Below, piece after piece: positions 1-10,000 of a stretch of DNA of 64,000 nucleotides (the first letter of the stretch is position 1; each line of letters starts with the position of its first letter). The DNA is from CAZUXE01 sp964624585. GTDB taxonomy: Bacteria > Hydrothermota > Tepidihabitantia > B3-TA06. A program made the translations under genes and the position numbers. The stretch is from NCBI GenBank assembly GCA_964624585.1, contig CAZUXE010000008.1:12483-76482 (forward strand), in the 5' to 3' direction. The notes under the pieces are model-generated. The model was not told the origin of the DNA and did not search any database. It saw only the letters and a list, made by a program, of their open reading frames with translations.

Positions 1-50
1 AGTCAAAACGCATAGTGATTTTCTATGAATACAGTAGCGTAAGATGGAGT

Positions 51-728
51 TTAGCTTCGATATAGAAGTCTTAAGCTAATTCCTAGAGTTCCATGCTTGA
101 GGTTAATGAGAGAGAAGGCATAGTTTGTCTGTAGCCTTAGAATAAGATGGTCAGCTGTGAAGCTAATTAATGAAAATTGCGGCTGAATCATAAATATTAC
201 AGGAGCCGAGTCTTTGTTATCATCAGACCAATAGTGCAGTTTGCGAAGCATAGGGGCAACACCAACGGCGCCTTGCAGGCTTTTATAGTCAGTAAACAAA
301 ATTAAACGGTATTCGCCCATTAGCGATAATTGTTGATCGCGGTAATGGAGTTTATCGCTATTGGAATAAATTTCCGCGTAGGTGAGGTATATATCGTATC
401 CTTGATGTTTTGTGTAGTATCCGGTTTCTATTTCAAACTTATACCCTGAACTGTTGGATAAGAAATTTTTCGGAAACATCGCTTGAGAATTGTTAGTGTA
501 AAGATAGTAGGCTTTTCCTAATCCGCCGCCTACTGCCCAACTTCCTATAGCGTTGAGGTTGCGAGTTGGGTTATTTTCTATCAAGAATGTGTTATCAACT
601 TTTGATTTCGTTCCTATAATCTCAAGATCTACAGGGTTATTTCCTATCAAAGATGTGTTATCAATTAAACTAACAATCCCTGCGGTGTTGAGTAGAATAA
701 AAGTTAGGAAAGCGCTGGATATACTCAC
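51..728 (-). CDS. Hypothetical secreted or outer-membrane beta-rich protein
   Basis: Reads 225 residues from a GTG that directly follows an in-frame TAA, so the true start is uncertain and an N-terminal truncation is possible. The first 20 residues are hydrophobic but lack the usual positive charges of a signal peptide. Residues 21-55 hold an imperfect repeat (DNTSLIGNNP and DNTFLIENNP). The rest alternates aromatic and polar residues as in small outer-membrane barrels. It follows the DUF3160 gene on the same strand with a 90-bp gap holding a weak hairpin. I do not recognise a family; the barrel assignment is inference. Confidence 0.55.
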   Translation of the reverse strand: MSISSAFLTFILLNTAGIVSLIDNTSLIGNNPVDLEIIGTKSKVDNTFLIENNPTRNLNAIGSWAVGGGLGKAYYLYTNNSQAMFPKNFLSNSSGYKFEIETGYYTKHQGYDIYLTYAEIYSNSDKLHYRDQQLSLMGEYRLILFTDYKSLQGAVGVAPMLRKLHYWSDDNKDSAPVIFMIQPQFSLISFTADHLILRLQTNYAFSLINLKHGTLGISLRLLYRS

Positions 729-751
729 TTATTTTGCTCTTTTCCGGTTTT

Positions 752-774
752 TCAAAAAAGGCTACACAGGCCTT
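752..774 (-). terminator. Possible weak terminator after the DUF3160 gene
   Basis: On the minus strand a 5-bp stem (AAGGC/GCCTT, 7-nt loop) is followed by a short T run. It lies 45-67 nt after the DUF3160 stop codon. The stem is short, so this is tentative. Confidence 0.3.
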
Positions 775-818
775 ACTAGCTCTGCATCCCTCGATATTCC
801 GTTAATACGAATTGCAAT

Positions 819-2858
819 TTAGTTGGCAATTATATCTTTAGTCCAAGTAGGAGGTACAGGAGTAGGAAGCTTGTTAAGCATTTTTTGCCAGGCTTTATCA
901 GTTAACCTGTCGTTCATGGGATGCTTAAATTCGTAATAGGTAAAGGTTCCACCGCGCGCTATGTATTTTTTGTCATTGATTTTTACAAGAACGTATATTT
1001 CAGCAGGATTACCGGTTGCTTCTTCAAGAACTTGTGCGGAATTCGGATCGGAATGTACATCGGCAACCAGAGCGTCATGCGAATCCGCATCGTTGGTAAT
1101 GGCGTCGCCAAGGCTTTGAGGCAGGTATTCCATTTCTGATGAAATCTCATATAGCCATTTATGCTCTTTTGCAGTCAAAGGTGTATTCGTTGCTTGTTTA
1201 CTTGCCAGTGTATTCATCTTTTCCATCATTTTTGCAAATTGGGTGTAGGTGTCGTTTATAAAATTCCTATCTTCGCTGTTGTAGAAATCGGCAATAAGAC
1301 GCGCCATTTTAGCTATTTGAGAGTAGAGTTCGGGAGCGTTTTCAATAACTGCTAAATAAAGTGGTGGAGGCGGTTCAGTATAGTCTCCTGGAGCGGCGGC
1401 TGTTGCCCAGACTGTATAACTCTGCTTGGCGTAGAGAATTGCGTCATGGCGCAGCTCTGTCCATGAAGCCAGCCCAGTGAGCAACTTTTTATTTTCCCAC
1501 AGTTCTGCATTTGTCAAAGGAGGAGCTGTGGCTGTTCTATAGTTATTGAATAATTCAAACCAGTATGTATATATGGAAGATAGTTTCTCCTTTGCAGTCA
1601 AATTAGTATACCATTGAGTCATTTTATCTAGCTGCTTGTTGTATCTGAGAAAGTCAGTGTCGCCTTCTTTTTCCAGAATGGCTGTCGCGTTTTTCCAGCC
1701 TAAAACGGACATCAAGTCAAGTCCCCTTGGGAAGACCCTGACTGCACCGTCTTGAGTCATACCCCATGTGAAGGGTTTTTCTTCGTTCTTTCCCGTGTAG
1801 CGTGTTACCTTATCAAAAACCAATTGGGAAAAGATGTAGGAATCAGGGATAAAGCGTTGCGGCATGAATCTTAATGATAAAGGAACTTCAATTGCTTCCA
1901 TGTCGGGAGCTGAAGATGCGAATTCTGAAAGAATCTTTGGTTTTACGGTTTTTCTTAAATATAGGGCGAACTCCCGCATTTTTTCACTATCGGCAGCTCT
2001 AAGGGCTGTCTTAGTTCCGAAGAAGCTTTTTGCTTCACTTATCATTAGTGATGGAGTTAGGTCTTCGGCGGTTCCGAAGAAGAAAGCGGTAGGTTCATAT
2101 ATTTCAGACCATAACTGCTTGAGTTCAGTATTTGTCTCCAAATTTAGGGAAATCATAAAGGCGGTTTGCATAGGCAATAGGGATTTTTTATCAGGCGGTA
2201 TATTAAGCGGAAGTCTACCAAACCACATCATGGTTTTGAAGTATCGTTCAAAGTCCTTTGAACGTGTATAATGACCGCGAGGCTGGTATTGGGAATAATC
2301 TTCCTTTATGTCCGGCAGGAAAGATACTTTGGCAATTCCCTGATGAGCTTCAATTTTTGCAAGCTCTATCTCTACCTGCTTTTCGAACTCTTTTTTGATA
2401 TCAACTTGGGGGTCTAAAAGCCTTGCGGCTACAGCCATATACATGTATTGAGCATGAGCTGCGTCTTTCAATTTTCCTTTGTGGGTAGCTAAGTCCTTTT
2501 CAGCCAATTTGAGCATAGCTTTGGTTAAATTTTCCAACTTTGGTAAAAGCTCTTCCATTTCCATGATTCTTACAGTATTGTCAACCATCAAATGTAGCGT
2601 ATGAAGCGGTAAGTCGGCGGAAATAAATAGAGGAGTGTAGGGGGAATCTTTATATTCACTGTACAGGTCATATATTGTTTTGTAGGAGCTTGAACGAAGC
2701 AGGAAACCATGTTCGTTAAGCCTAGATTTAATACCGTCAGTCAAATTATAATTTATATCGGGTTGATTTTCGTCAAGGTGCAGATTTTTTAACCTTCCTG
2801 CAAACGCCATGCTAACTCCTATGCTTAGGGTTAAGGCAAAAATTATTCCATTACGCAT
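819..2858 (-). CDS. DUF3160 domain secreted protein
   Basis: A 679-residue protein with a clear signal peptide (residues 1-20, ending AFA). The body matches the DUF3160 family as I know it: an early segment with the shape FISADLPLHTLHLMVDNTVR (the family's 'ready to have its lid opened' LHxxHLxxD region), a long helical middle, and a C-terminal segment of the type DVHSDPNSAQVLEEATGNP followed by an IYVLV strand. The family is secreted and of unknown biochemical function. The start is supported by AAGGAGG six bases upstream of ATG and by a promoter at 2880-2907. It is monocistronic or co-transcribed with the small downstream gene. Confidence 0.85.
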   Translation of the reverse strand: MRNGIIFALTLSIGVSMAFAGRLKNLHLDENQPDINYNLTDGIKSRLNEHGFLLRSSSYKTIYDLYSEYKDSPYTPLFISADLPLHTLHLMVDNTVRIMEMEELLPKLENLTKAMLKLAEKDLATHKGKLKDAAHAQYMYMAVAARLLDPQVDIKKEFEKQVEIELAKIEAHQGIAKVSFLPDIKEDYSQYQPRGHYTRSKDFERYFKTMMWFGRLPLNIPPDKKSLLPMQTAFMISLNLETNTELKQLWSEIYEPTAFFFGTAEDLTPSLMISEAKSFFGTKTALRAADSEKMREFALYLRKTVKPKILSEFASSAPDMEAIEVPLSLRFMPQRFIPDSYIFSQLVFDKVTRYTGKNEEKPFTWGMTQDGAVRVFPRGLDLMSVLGWKNATAILEKEGDTDFLRYNKQLDKMTQWYTNLTAKEKLSSIYTYWFELFNNYRTATAPPLTNAELWENKKLLTGLASWTELRHDAILYAKQSYTVWATAAAPGDYTEPPPPLYLAVIENAPELYSQIAKMARLIADFYNSEDRNFINDTYTQFAKMMEKMNTLASKQATNTPLTAKEHKWLYEISSEMEYLPQSLGDAITNDADSHDALVADVHSDPNSAQVLEEATGNPAEIYVLVKINDKKYIARGGTFTYYEFKHPMNDRLTDKAWQKMLNKLPTPVPPTWTKDIIAN

Positions 2859-2879
2859 AAAGCCTCCTTAGGGTATTCA

Positions 2880-2907
2880 ACTATATGTGTATATACAGTT
2901 AAGTCAA
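2880..2907 (-). promoter_or_regulatory. Sigma70-type promoter for the DUF3160 gene
   Basis: Minus-strand TTGACT, 16-bp spacer, TATAGT. The -10 box lies 21 bp upstream of the ATG, leaving room for the AAGGAGG ribosome binding site. Confidence 0.65.
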
Positions 2908-2957
2908 TGATTTATTCGCCCTAAGTTATTTCCTCTAAATCCGACATTCAAATACCG

Positions 2958-3587
2958 TTACCAAATATCTTTGTGAGCAGAACTTGGTTTAGGGCCAACT
3001 ATTCGTTCGAAGTTTTTTAAGTATGGTGGTTTGCGTAATTCGTTAAAGTCTGTATCTTCCCAGGCATGTAGCGCGTCAAATTCAACACCTTTGGCTATTT
3101 TGCATTTGCCTAAGGCCTCTAAAGCGTCTTCGTAATTTTTAAGATGGGCATTAGCGCAGGCTAGATTGTAGAATCCTTCTGAAGCTGATGAAAGTTCTAT
3201 GGTTCTTTCAGCGTCGCGGATTGCCGCCTCAAATAAACTGCGGGAGTATTCAGGTTTTAACGATGCTCCTAAGTCAATCAGTGCTGCGGAACGTTGATTA
3301 TATATTATCGGGATATTGGGTTTGATTTCCGCTGCTTTATCAAATGCGTTAATTGCTTCCTTGTATTTGCCCATAGATCTTAAAGTTCGACCTATGTTGT
3401 AATAGGCTCTAGCAAAGTTGGGTTTGTATTTGATTGCTTGATGAAAGGAGTCGAGAGCTTCGTTAAAGCGCCCGAGTTTTTCAAGCACAACTCCTTTGTT
3501 GTGATGAGCTGCAGGATCTTCAGGGTTATCTCTTATCACTAAATCTGCTGCAGCTAGGGCTTTGTGGTATCGTTTTACTCTATCCAT
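2958..3587 (-). CDS. TPR repeat protein, cytoplasmic
   Basis: A 209-residue protein with no signal peptide. Residues about 7-110 form three consecutive 34-residue tetratricopeptide repeats with the classic pattern (AAHHNKGVVLEKLGRFNEAL, ARAYYNIGRTLRSMGKYKEA). A fourth, more diverged unit lies near 137-165. TPRs are protein-binding scaffolds; no catalytic domain is visible, so the partner is unknown. The ATG is preceded by GAAAGGAG at good spacing and by a near-consensus promoter 110 bp upstream. Confidence 0.85.
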   Translation of the reverse strand: MDRVKRYHKALAAADLVIRDNPEDPAAHHNKGVVLEKLGRFNEALDSFHQAIKYKPNFARAYYNIGRTLRSMGKYKEAINAFDKAAEIKPNIPIIYNQRSAALIDLGASLKPEYSRSLFEAAIRDAERTIELSSASEGFYNLACANAHLKNYEDALEALGKCKIAKGVEFDALHAWEDTDFNELRKPPYLKNFERIVGPKPSSAHKDIW

Positions 3588-3697
3588 AGTTACTCCTTTC
3601 AGAATTACCTATTGCATTGCATTATTAAAAGCCTCTATAATCTAAAGATACGCTAGCTTAGAGATATCAGCATCCCCAATCTAGTTGAAACCCACAA

Positions 3698-3725
3698 ATT
3701 ATAGGCTTGGTGCTGTGTTCGTCAA
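3698..3725 (-). promoter_or_regulatory. Sigma70-type promoter for the TPR gene
   Basis: Minus-strand TTGACG, 16-bp spacer, perfect TATAAT. The predicted transcript has a leader of about 100 nt before the TPR ATG. The remaining sequence between 3726 and 3925 shows no gene or structure that I can support. Confidence 0.7.
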
Positions 3726-3925
3726 CTTTCAGACTCTATCTCCAAATAAAGTGCAGATAAGGTTTATTAAAGTTGGAGATTCTACAATTTTCCTGCCAAT
3801 TGCTCTCACTGCTTCAATTTCCTTTTGCTGTTTTGAGTATTAGGATTCTATTGTTTCCAATCTAATTTTACAAATAACCCCCTTAAAGTCTCTAGCGCAT
3901 TTTTTAAGCCTCATCAGGATAAGGC

Positions 3926-3953
3926 TTGACATCATGTTTTCTACGAATATTCT
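3926..3953 (+). promoter_or_regulatory. Sigma70-type promoter of the GAF kinase operon
   Basis: TTGACA, 16-bp spacer, TATTCT, ending 69 bp before the ATG of the first kinase gene. It is the only good promoter before the five-gene signalling block. Confidence 0.7.
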
Positions 3954-4022
3954 TCATTATTATTATCGTATCGGGGAGATTTACGAATTGGCATTATTTA
4001 AGGACGTTGTAAAGGTAGGACT

Positions 4023-6587
4023 ATGACCGACGAAGAGAAGAAAATTCACGGAGAAATTGGCGGTTTCTCAAAGGATAAAACCGGAGTAGGTAATTTTGCA
4101 GATGTTCGTTCAGAGAATGATGATTATCGACAATACGTACTAGAGCGTTTGTCAGCAATAGCTCCTATTATTCAAAAAGTATCTCTTGGTGATTTTGGCG
4201 ACAAAATAGAGATTTCTGAAGAAGATGACGAATTTACCGAGCTTTTAGTGGGTCTTAATTTGATGATTGAAGACCTGCGGTTCATGTTTGAAGAGAATAA
4301 AGAAAAAACAGAGGAACTTGAGCGCAGACTCAAAGAACTATCTGCTTTTAACAAGGTTGGTAGAGCATTGGGTTCAACCCTTAAGCTTGAGGAACAGTTG
4401 AAGATTATTTATGAACAGGCCGTAAGTATAATGCCTGCCGATCATTTCTACGTAGCGCTCTACCGTAAGAAAACTAAGGAAGCTGATGCAGAAATAGAAT
4501 TTGTGTTTAATATTCAAGATAACAGACCAGCTCCCTTTAGAAGTCGTTCCTATGCTAAGGGACTTACCGAATATATCCTAGAGAATCGGCAACCACTACT
4601 CATAAAGAAAAATATTAGGGAGTTTGTTAGTAAATTAGGCTTAAAGGTTGATATTGTCGGTACGCCTGCGAAATCATGGCTTGGTGTTCCTTTGATTGTG
4701 CGTGACGAAATTATAGGTGTAATGTCTGTTCAGAGCGTGGCTAAAGAAGATGCTTATGATGAAGAGCATCTTGATTTTCTTATTTCTCTCGCCAGTCAAG
4801 CTTCAGGAGCAATTGATAATGCAAGAACCTATAGGGAGTTGGAAAAGCGTTTAACAGAACTTTCCGTTCTTAATGAAATAAGTACAGCAGTTACTTCTAC
4901 TCTAAATATAGAGGAACTTTACAAACATATTCACGATCAACTTGGGCGTTTAGTAAAAGTAGAAAATTTTTATATAGCTCTCTATGATTCTAAATCTGAT
5001 ACTGTGAGTTGCCCGTATTCAATTGAAAACGGTAAGAAGATTGAAACAGGTTCAGGTGAATGGGCAACTCGTAAAGCTGGCAACGGTGTAACAGAATATG
5101 TAATTCGTACAGGTAAACCTCACTTGTTTCAGGGAGACAGCCAAGCTCAGCTTGCTGAATTGGGAATAGACCATATTGGCAAACCGGCTAATTCATGGGT
5201 TGGGGCGCCATTGATTGTTCGTAATCAGGTAATTGGCGTTATGGCTCTGCAGGGGTTTTCCAAAGATACAGTCTATACCCATAAACATCTGAAATTGCTT
5301 CAGTTGGTTGCTAATCAGGCGGCACAAGCGATAGAGAATGCACGTGGGTATCAGGAATTGGAAAGTCGTTTTACCGAACTCTCAGTGTTAAATGAAATAA
5401 GCCGAACTATAAGCTCAACCCTTGATATTAACGAGTTGTATGAAGAGGTACATGAACAAACTAAACGATTGATGTATGCAGATAATTTATACATCGCAAT
5501 ATTTGATAAAGAACGAGATGAGGTGAGTTTCCCCTATGTATTTGAAAATGGAGAAAGACAGCCTGTTGACCATGAAGACTGGCAGCCCCGTAAGTCGGCT
5601 AACGGCTTAACCGAATTCGTTATTAAGACAGCGAAACCCCAACTAATTATGGGTGATCCAAAGTCTGTCGGTATAGATACTTTAGGTAATCCATCTAACG
5701 CATGGCTTGGTGTTCCCTTAATAGCTCGCAATGAAGTTATCGGTGTTATTGCGGTTCAGTCCTTTGAATCTAACAAGTTATATACTGATAGGGATATGCG
5801 TGTTTTACAGATGATTGCCAATCAGGCGGCTCCTGCCGTTGAAAACGCCCGCGCTTACGGAACCCTTGAAGCAAGGGTGGCGGAACGTACAGCAGAACTT
5901 CAAAAATCAAATGAAGCGCTTGAAGATTTTGTGTATACGGTAACACACGACCTTAAAGCGCCCTTGAGGGCTATTTTAGGTTTCAGCCAGTTTCTCAAGG
6001 AGGATTTCGGGCCTCTATTGCCAGAAGAAGGACAGATGTATGTGAATCGTATGGGGCAGAGCGCTAAACGTATGGAAAGGCTGATTAACGATCTTCTTGA
6101 ACTTTCCAGAGTAGGTAGAATAAAGAATCCTTACGAAGAAACAGATATAGATAAGTTACTTTCAGAGACGATATCTACGCTTGCTCCTGATCAAAAGGTT
6201 GCAATTATGATAGAAGGGCCTATGCCTTCCATTATATGCGATAGGGTAAGAATAGGCCAGGTTTTCGCAAATCTTATATCAAATGCTATAAAATATAACG
6301 ATAAGGAACGTGCTGAAATCACTATAGGTTTCGATGAAAGAGACCATGAAGTGGAGTTTTTTATTAAAGATAATGGGCCTGGTATAGATGAACGCCACTT
6401 TGAGAAGATATTTAAGATATTCCAGAGATTGAGTAATGATGAGGGTGGAACGGGAATTGGTCTTGCGTTGGTTAAGAAGATAATAGAAAATCATAAAGGG
6501 AAAATTTGGGTAGAATCCGAACTTACTTCGGGAACAACCTTTAGGTTTATTCTGCCTAAGAAACAAGAATTAAGCAAGGAGCAATAG
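4023..6587 (+). CDS. Soluble three-GAF sensor histidine kinase
   Basis: 854 residues with no transmembrane segment, so a cytoplasmic sensor. Residues about 35-95 form a HAMP-like helical module (motif SLGDFGDKIEI, then DEFTELLVGLN), followed by a coiled coil. Three GAF domains follow at about 113-265, 287-440 and 461-612, each introduced by a linker of the type RLTELSVLNEIS. The kinase core has HisKA with H642 in VTHDLKAPLRAILGFSQF, then HATPase_c with N box NLISNAIKYN, G1 DNGPGI and G2 GTGIGLALVKKI. The core resembles phytochrome-type kinases that signal to Rcp1-like receivers, and such a receiver follows with a 1-nt overlap. The GAF ligand is unknown. Start: ATG with AGGTAGG upstream. Confidence 0.93.
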   Translation: MTDEEKKIHGEIGGFSKDKTGVGNFADVRSENDDYRQYVLERLSAIAPIIQKVSLGDFGDKIEISEEDDEFTELLVGLNLMIEDLRFMFEENKEKTEELERRLKELSAFNKVGRALGSTLKLEEQLKIIYEQAVSIMPADHFYVALYRKKTKEADAEIEFVFNIQDNRPAPFRSRSYAKGLTEYILENRQPLLIKKNIREFVSKLGLKVDIVGTPAKSWLGVPLIVRDEIIGVMSVQSVAKEDAYDEEHLDFLISLASQASGAIDNARTYRELEKRLTELSVLNEISTAVTSTLNIEELYKHIHDQLGRLVKVENFYIALYDSKSDTVSCPYSIENGKKIETGSGEWATRKAGNGVTEYVIRTGKPHLFQGDSQAQLAELGIDHIGKPANSWVGAPLIVRNQVIGVMALQGFSKDTVYTHKHLKLLQLVANQAAQAIENARGYQELESRFTELSVLNEISRTISSTLDINELYEEVHEQTKRLMYADNLYIAIFDKERDEVSFPYVFENGERQPVDHEDWQPRKSANGLTEFVIKTAKPQLIMGDPKSVGIDTLGNPSNAWLGVPLIARNEVIGVIAVQSFESNKLYTDRDMRVLQMIANQAAPAVENARAYGTLEARVAERTAELQKSNEALEDFVYTVTHDLKAPLRAILGFSQFLKEDFGPLLPEEGQMYVNRMGQSAKRMERLINDLLELSRVGRIKNPYEETDIDKLLSETISTLAPDQKVAIMIEGPMPSIICDRVRIGQVFANLISNAIKYNDKERAEITIGFDERDHEVEFFIKDNGPGIDERHFEKIFKIFQRLSNDEGGTGIGLALVKKIIENHKGKIWVESELTSGTTFRFILPKKQELSKEQ

Positions 6588-7021
6588 TGGAACAACAAAA
6601 GGGTATTCCTATTCTTCTCGTTGAAGACGACGAAAACGATATTTTAATAACTAAGAGGGCTTTTGAACGCTATAATCTTAAAAATACCCTGATGGTGGTT
6701 AGAAATGGTGAAGAAGCTCTTGATTTTATTTATCAAAGGGGAGACTACAACGATAAGTCAATCCCTGCCCCGGGGTTAATTTTGCTTGATATAAATATGC
6801 CTAAAATGAATGGCATTGAGGTATTGCGGCACCTGAAAAATGATCCGGATAAGAAAAAAATTCCTGTTGTGATGCTTACTACCTCAAGAAGAGAGCAAGA
6901 TAGAATTGAAAGCTATAACCTTGGTGTAAACTCATATATAGTCAAACCGGTAGACTTTGCCAAGTTTGTTGAAGCTATAACTACTATCAATTTATACTGG
7001 AGTCTCAATCAATTGCCTTAG
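6587..7021 (+). CDS. Rcp1-like single-domain response regulator
   Basis: A 144-residue stand-alone receiver starting at GTG, whose first base is the last base of the kinase stop codon (translational coupling). The acidic pocket is VEDDEND (E13, D14, D15), the phospho-acceptor is D68 in LLLDINMPKMNG and the conserved lysine is K120 in VKPVD. The LVEDDENDILITKRAF start is typical of the cyanobacterial Rcp1 / phytochrome partner family. There is no output domain, so it must act by protein interaction or pass phosphate on. It is closely related to the receiver at 12588. Confidence 0.93.
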   Translation: MEQQKGIPILLVEDDENDILITKRAFERYNLKNTLMVVRNGEEALDFIYQRGDYNDKSIPAPGLILLDINMPKMNGIEVLRHLKNDPDKKKIPVVMLTTSRREQDRIESYNLGVNSYIVKPVDFAKFVEAITTINLYWSLNQLP

Positions 7022-7084
7022 AATATATTAAATTATAATATTTACATTTTGAATGTTGGCAAAAAGAAAAGGGTGGAAATGTAA

Positions 7085-10000
7085 GTGGTGAATAAAAAGA
7101 TACAAAATGACGCTAGGCAGTCTGCTATGAAAAATAAGCGGAAAGGAAAAGCTCAAGTCGACGTTTCACCTCAAATAAACGACCAACACAGTTATCGAAG
7201 CATTTTTGAAAATACAGTTATAGGGTTGTATCGCATAACGCCTGACGGTAAGGTGCTTTTGGCGAATCCGGTATTTTTGAGGATGCTTAAATATCCGTCT
7301 CTTGAAGCTTTAGCTACAGTCAATTTTGAAGAAAAAAATTCAAAAGCCGATTATAAGAGGGAAGAGTTTAAGAAAAAAATCAAAAAAACCGATGAAGTAG
7401 TAGGGTTAATTTCCGAGTGGACTCGTCATGATGGAAGCAGAATTTATGTAAGGGAAAGCGCTAGGGCTATTAAAGATGATAACGGAAAGGTGTTGTATTA
7501 TGAGGGTACGGTTGAAGATATTACAGAACTCAAACGCGCCGAAGACGCCTTGCGTGAAAGCAATGAACTTTATCGTACTCTGGTGAATACCGCTCAGGAA
7601 GGAATTACTATTGTAGATTTGGATGGGAACATAACCTTTGCTAATCCTAAAATGGCCGATTTCCTTGGTTACGGCCCTGACAAGCTTATAGGCCGTTCGT
7701 TTCTGGATTTTGTTCCTTCTAAAGAAACCAGGCGCATTCGTTTGCAAATTCGCCGTCATATACAAGGAAAAACTTATCGATATGAATGGACATTAATCCA
7801 TAAAGATGGCAAGCGCTGTAACGCTCTTGTTGCTGCTGCTCCACTTTATAATACGGAAGGTAAGCCCTATGCTACCCTTGGTATTTTTACCGATATAACC
7901 GAGCGAAAACAGGTTGAAGAGGAGTTTAGACGACGTGGCGATGAACTTGAACGTAAACTTACGGAACTTTCCGTATTTAATGAGATAGGCCAGGCTTTAA
8001 GTGCCACCCTGAAGATGGATGAATTAATGGAAGTTCTTTTGAATCAGACTAAGCGCCTTATGTATGCAGATGATTTCTTTATCGCTTTCTATAATGAAGA
8101 CGTTAATATGATTGAATTTCCATTGTATCTTGAAAAGGGTAACCCCACTAATCTGCCTGCGCGTTCTTTTGGTAACGGACTTACAGAATATGTCATTTCT
8201 TCAAAAAAACCATTGCTAATCCAAGGTGAAGATTTTGAGAAAACCTGTAGGCGTTTAGGGATAAAAATGATTCTTCAAGGTAAACCGGCGCTTTCATGGC
8301 TTGGGGTTCCTATGATTTCCCACAATAGAGTGTTAGGGATAATGTCAGTGCAAAGTACCGAAGAAGAGCATATTTTTGACGATGATCATGTTCGTATTTT
8401 ATCCTCAATAGCGAATCAGGCTGCGACGGCAATAGCTAATGCTCGTGCCTATGCCAAGCTTGAACGCAGGTTAACTGAACTTTCTGTTTTCAATGAAGTA
8501 GGTAGAGCGCTTGGAGAAACTCTCAATCTCAATGAGCTTCTCGAGGTAATTTATAAGCAAACTATGCGGGTTATGGAGGGAGACAGTTTTTATATATCAC
8601 TATATGACGAGGAACAAAATACGCTTGAATTTCCCTTATTCGTTGGGGACGGTAAACGTATTGTAATGCCTGGGCGTCCGTTCGGAGACGGTCTTACCGA
8701 GTATATTATTCAACAAGGCGTTCCGATTATATTCGGAGAAGATATATTTGAAAAAGCGGCGGAGTTGGGAATACATTTAGTGCAGCATGGTGATGATGAT
8801 ATACCATTGTCATGGATGGGGGTTCCCATGATTTATCATGATAAAGTTGTCGGTGTCATTGCCATTTACAGCAAAACCCCCGGAATCTATGACGATGATC
8901 ATAAGCGTTTGCTTTCATCAATAGCCAATCAGGCGGCAGCGGCTGTTCTAAACGCATCGGCCTATGCGCAATTGGAGAACCGGATAACGGAACTTTCGGT
9001 GTTTAACGAGATAGGTCGAGCTTTAAGTTCAACCATCCAGCTGGATGAATTGATGAAGCTTCTTCATGCCCAAACCAGACGCCTTATGTATGCAGAGAAT
9101 TTTTATGTTGCGTCGTTTGATGAAGATACCGGTTTGATTGAATTTCCCTTCTATGTTTCAAATGGTAACATTGAGCAAGTACCACCGCGTCCATTTGGGG
9201 ATGGTCTTACGGAATATATAATAACTCATCGCGAACCGCTTCTGCTTACCGATGACAAGGAGGATTCCGTTTCATCAATCAATAGGGTCAGGTTTGATGG
9301 AAAGAAGGCTTTATCATGGTTGGGAGTGCCTTTAATTTCTCAGGACAAGGTTTTAGGTGTGATTGCTGTGCAAAGCACAGAAAAGGTTAATGTTTACGAT
9401 GAAGGCGATAAGCATCAACTTTTGGCAATAGCTAATCAAGCGGCTGGCGCATTTGCTAATGCAAAATCTTATACGGAACTGCAGCGTAGGTTGACCGAGC
9501 TTAGTGTTTTTAATGAATTGGGTAGGGCATTGGGAGCTACACTGAATTTTGACGAATTGATGGAAGTGCTTCTTACTCAAACCAGTAGGGTAATGGATAC
9601 ACAGAATTTTTATATCGCTCTTTATAACGAAGATAACAGTACCATTGAAATTCCTCTGTTGGTTAGTGAGGGGAAGCGTATGCATTTAGCAGCGCGTCCT
9701 TTTGGGCATGGACTTACAGAATACGTAATTTCATCAAAAAATTCGCTACTACTTAAGAAAAATGCACTTAAAGAAGCGGAAAAATTGGGTATTAAAATGA
9801 GTATAGTAGCCAATGAAACGCCGCCCAAAAGCTGGTTAGGTACTCCTATGATTTATCAAGATAAAGTAGTTGGGGTTATTGGTGTTCAGAATACCAAACA
9901 ATCCAATGTGTATAACGAAAGTCACCAACGCTTGCTTGAAGCTATAGCTAATCAGGCTGGTGGAGCGGTACTTAACGCTAGAGCGTATGCACAGCTAAAG

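Noticed and set aside
1864..2271. 135-codon open frame opposite the DUF3160 gene
   Set aside because: It lies wholly antisense to a well-supported gene, without ribosome binding site or recognisable motif; the same holds for other long antisense frames such as 20309-20734 and 47285-47668.
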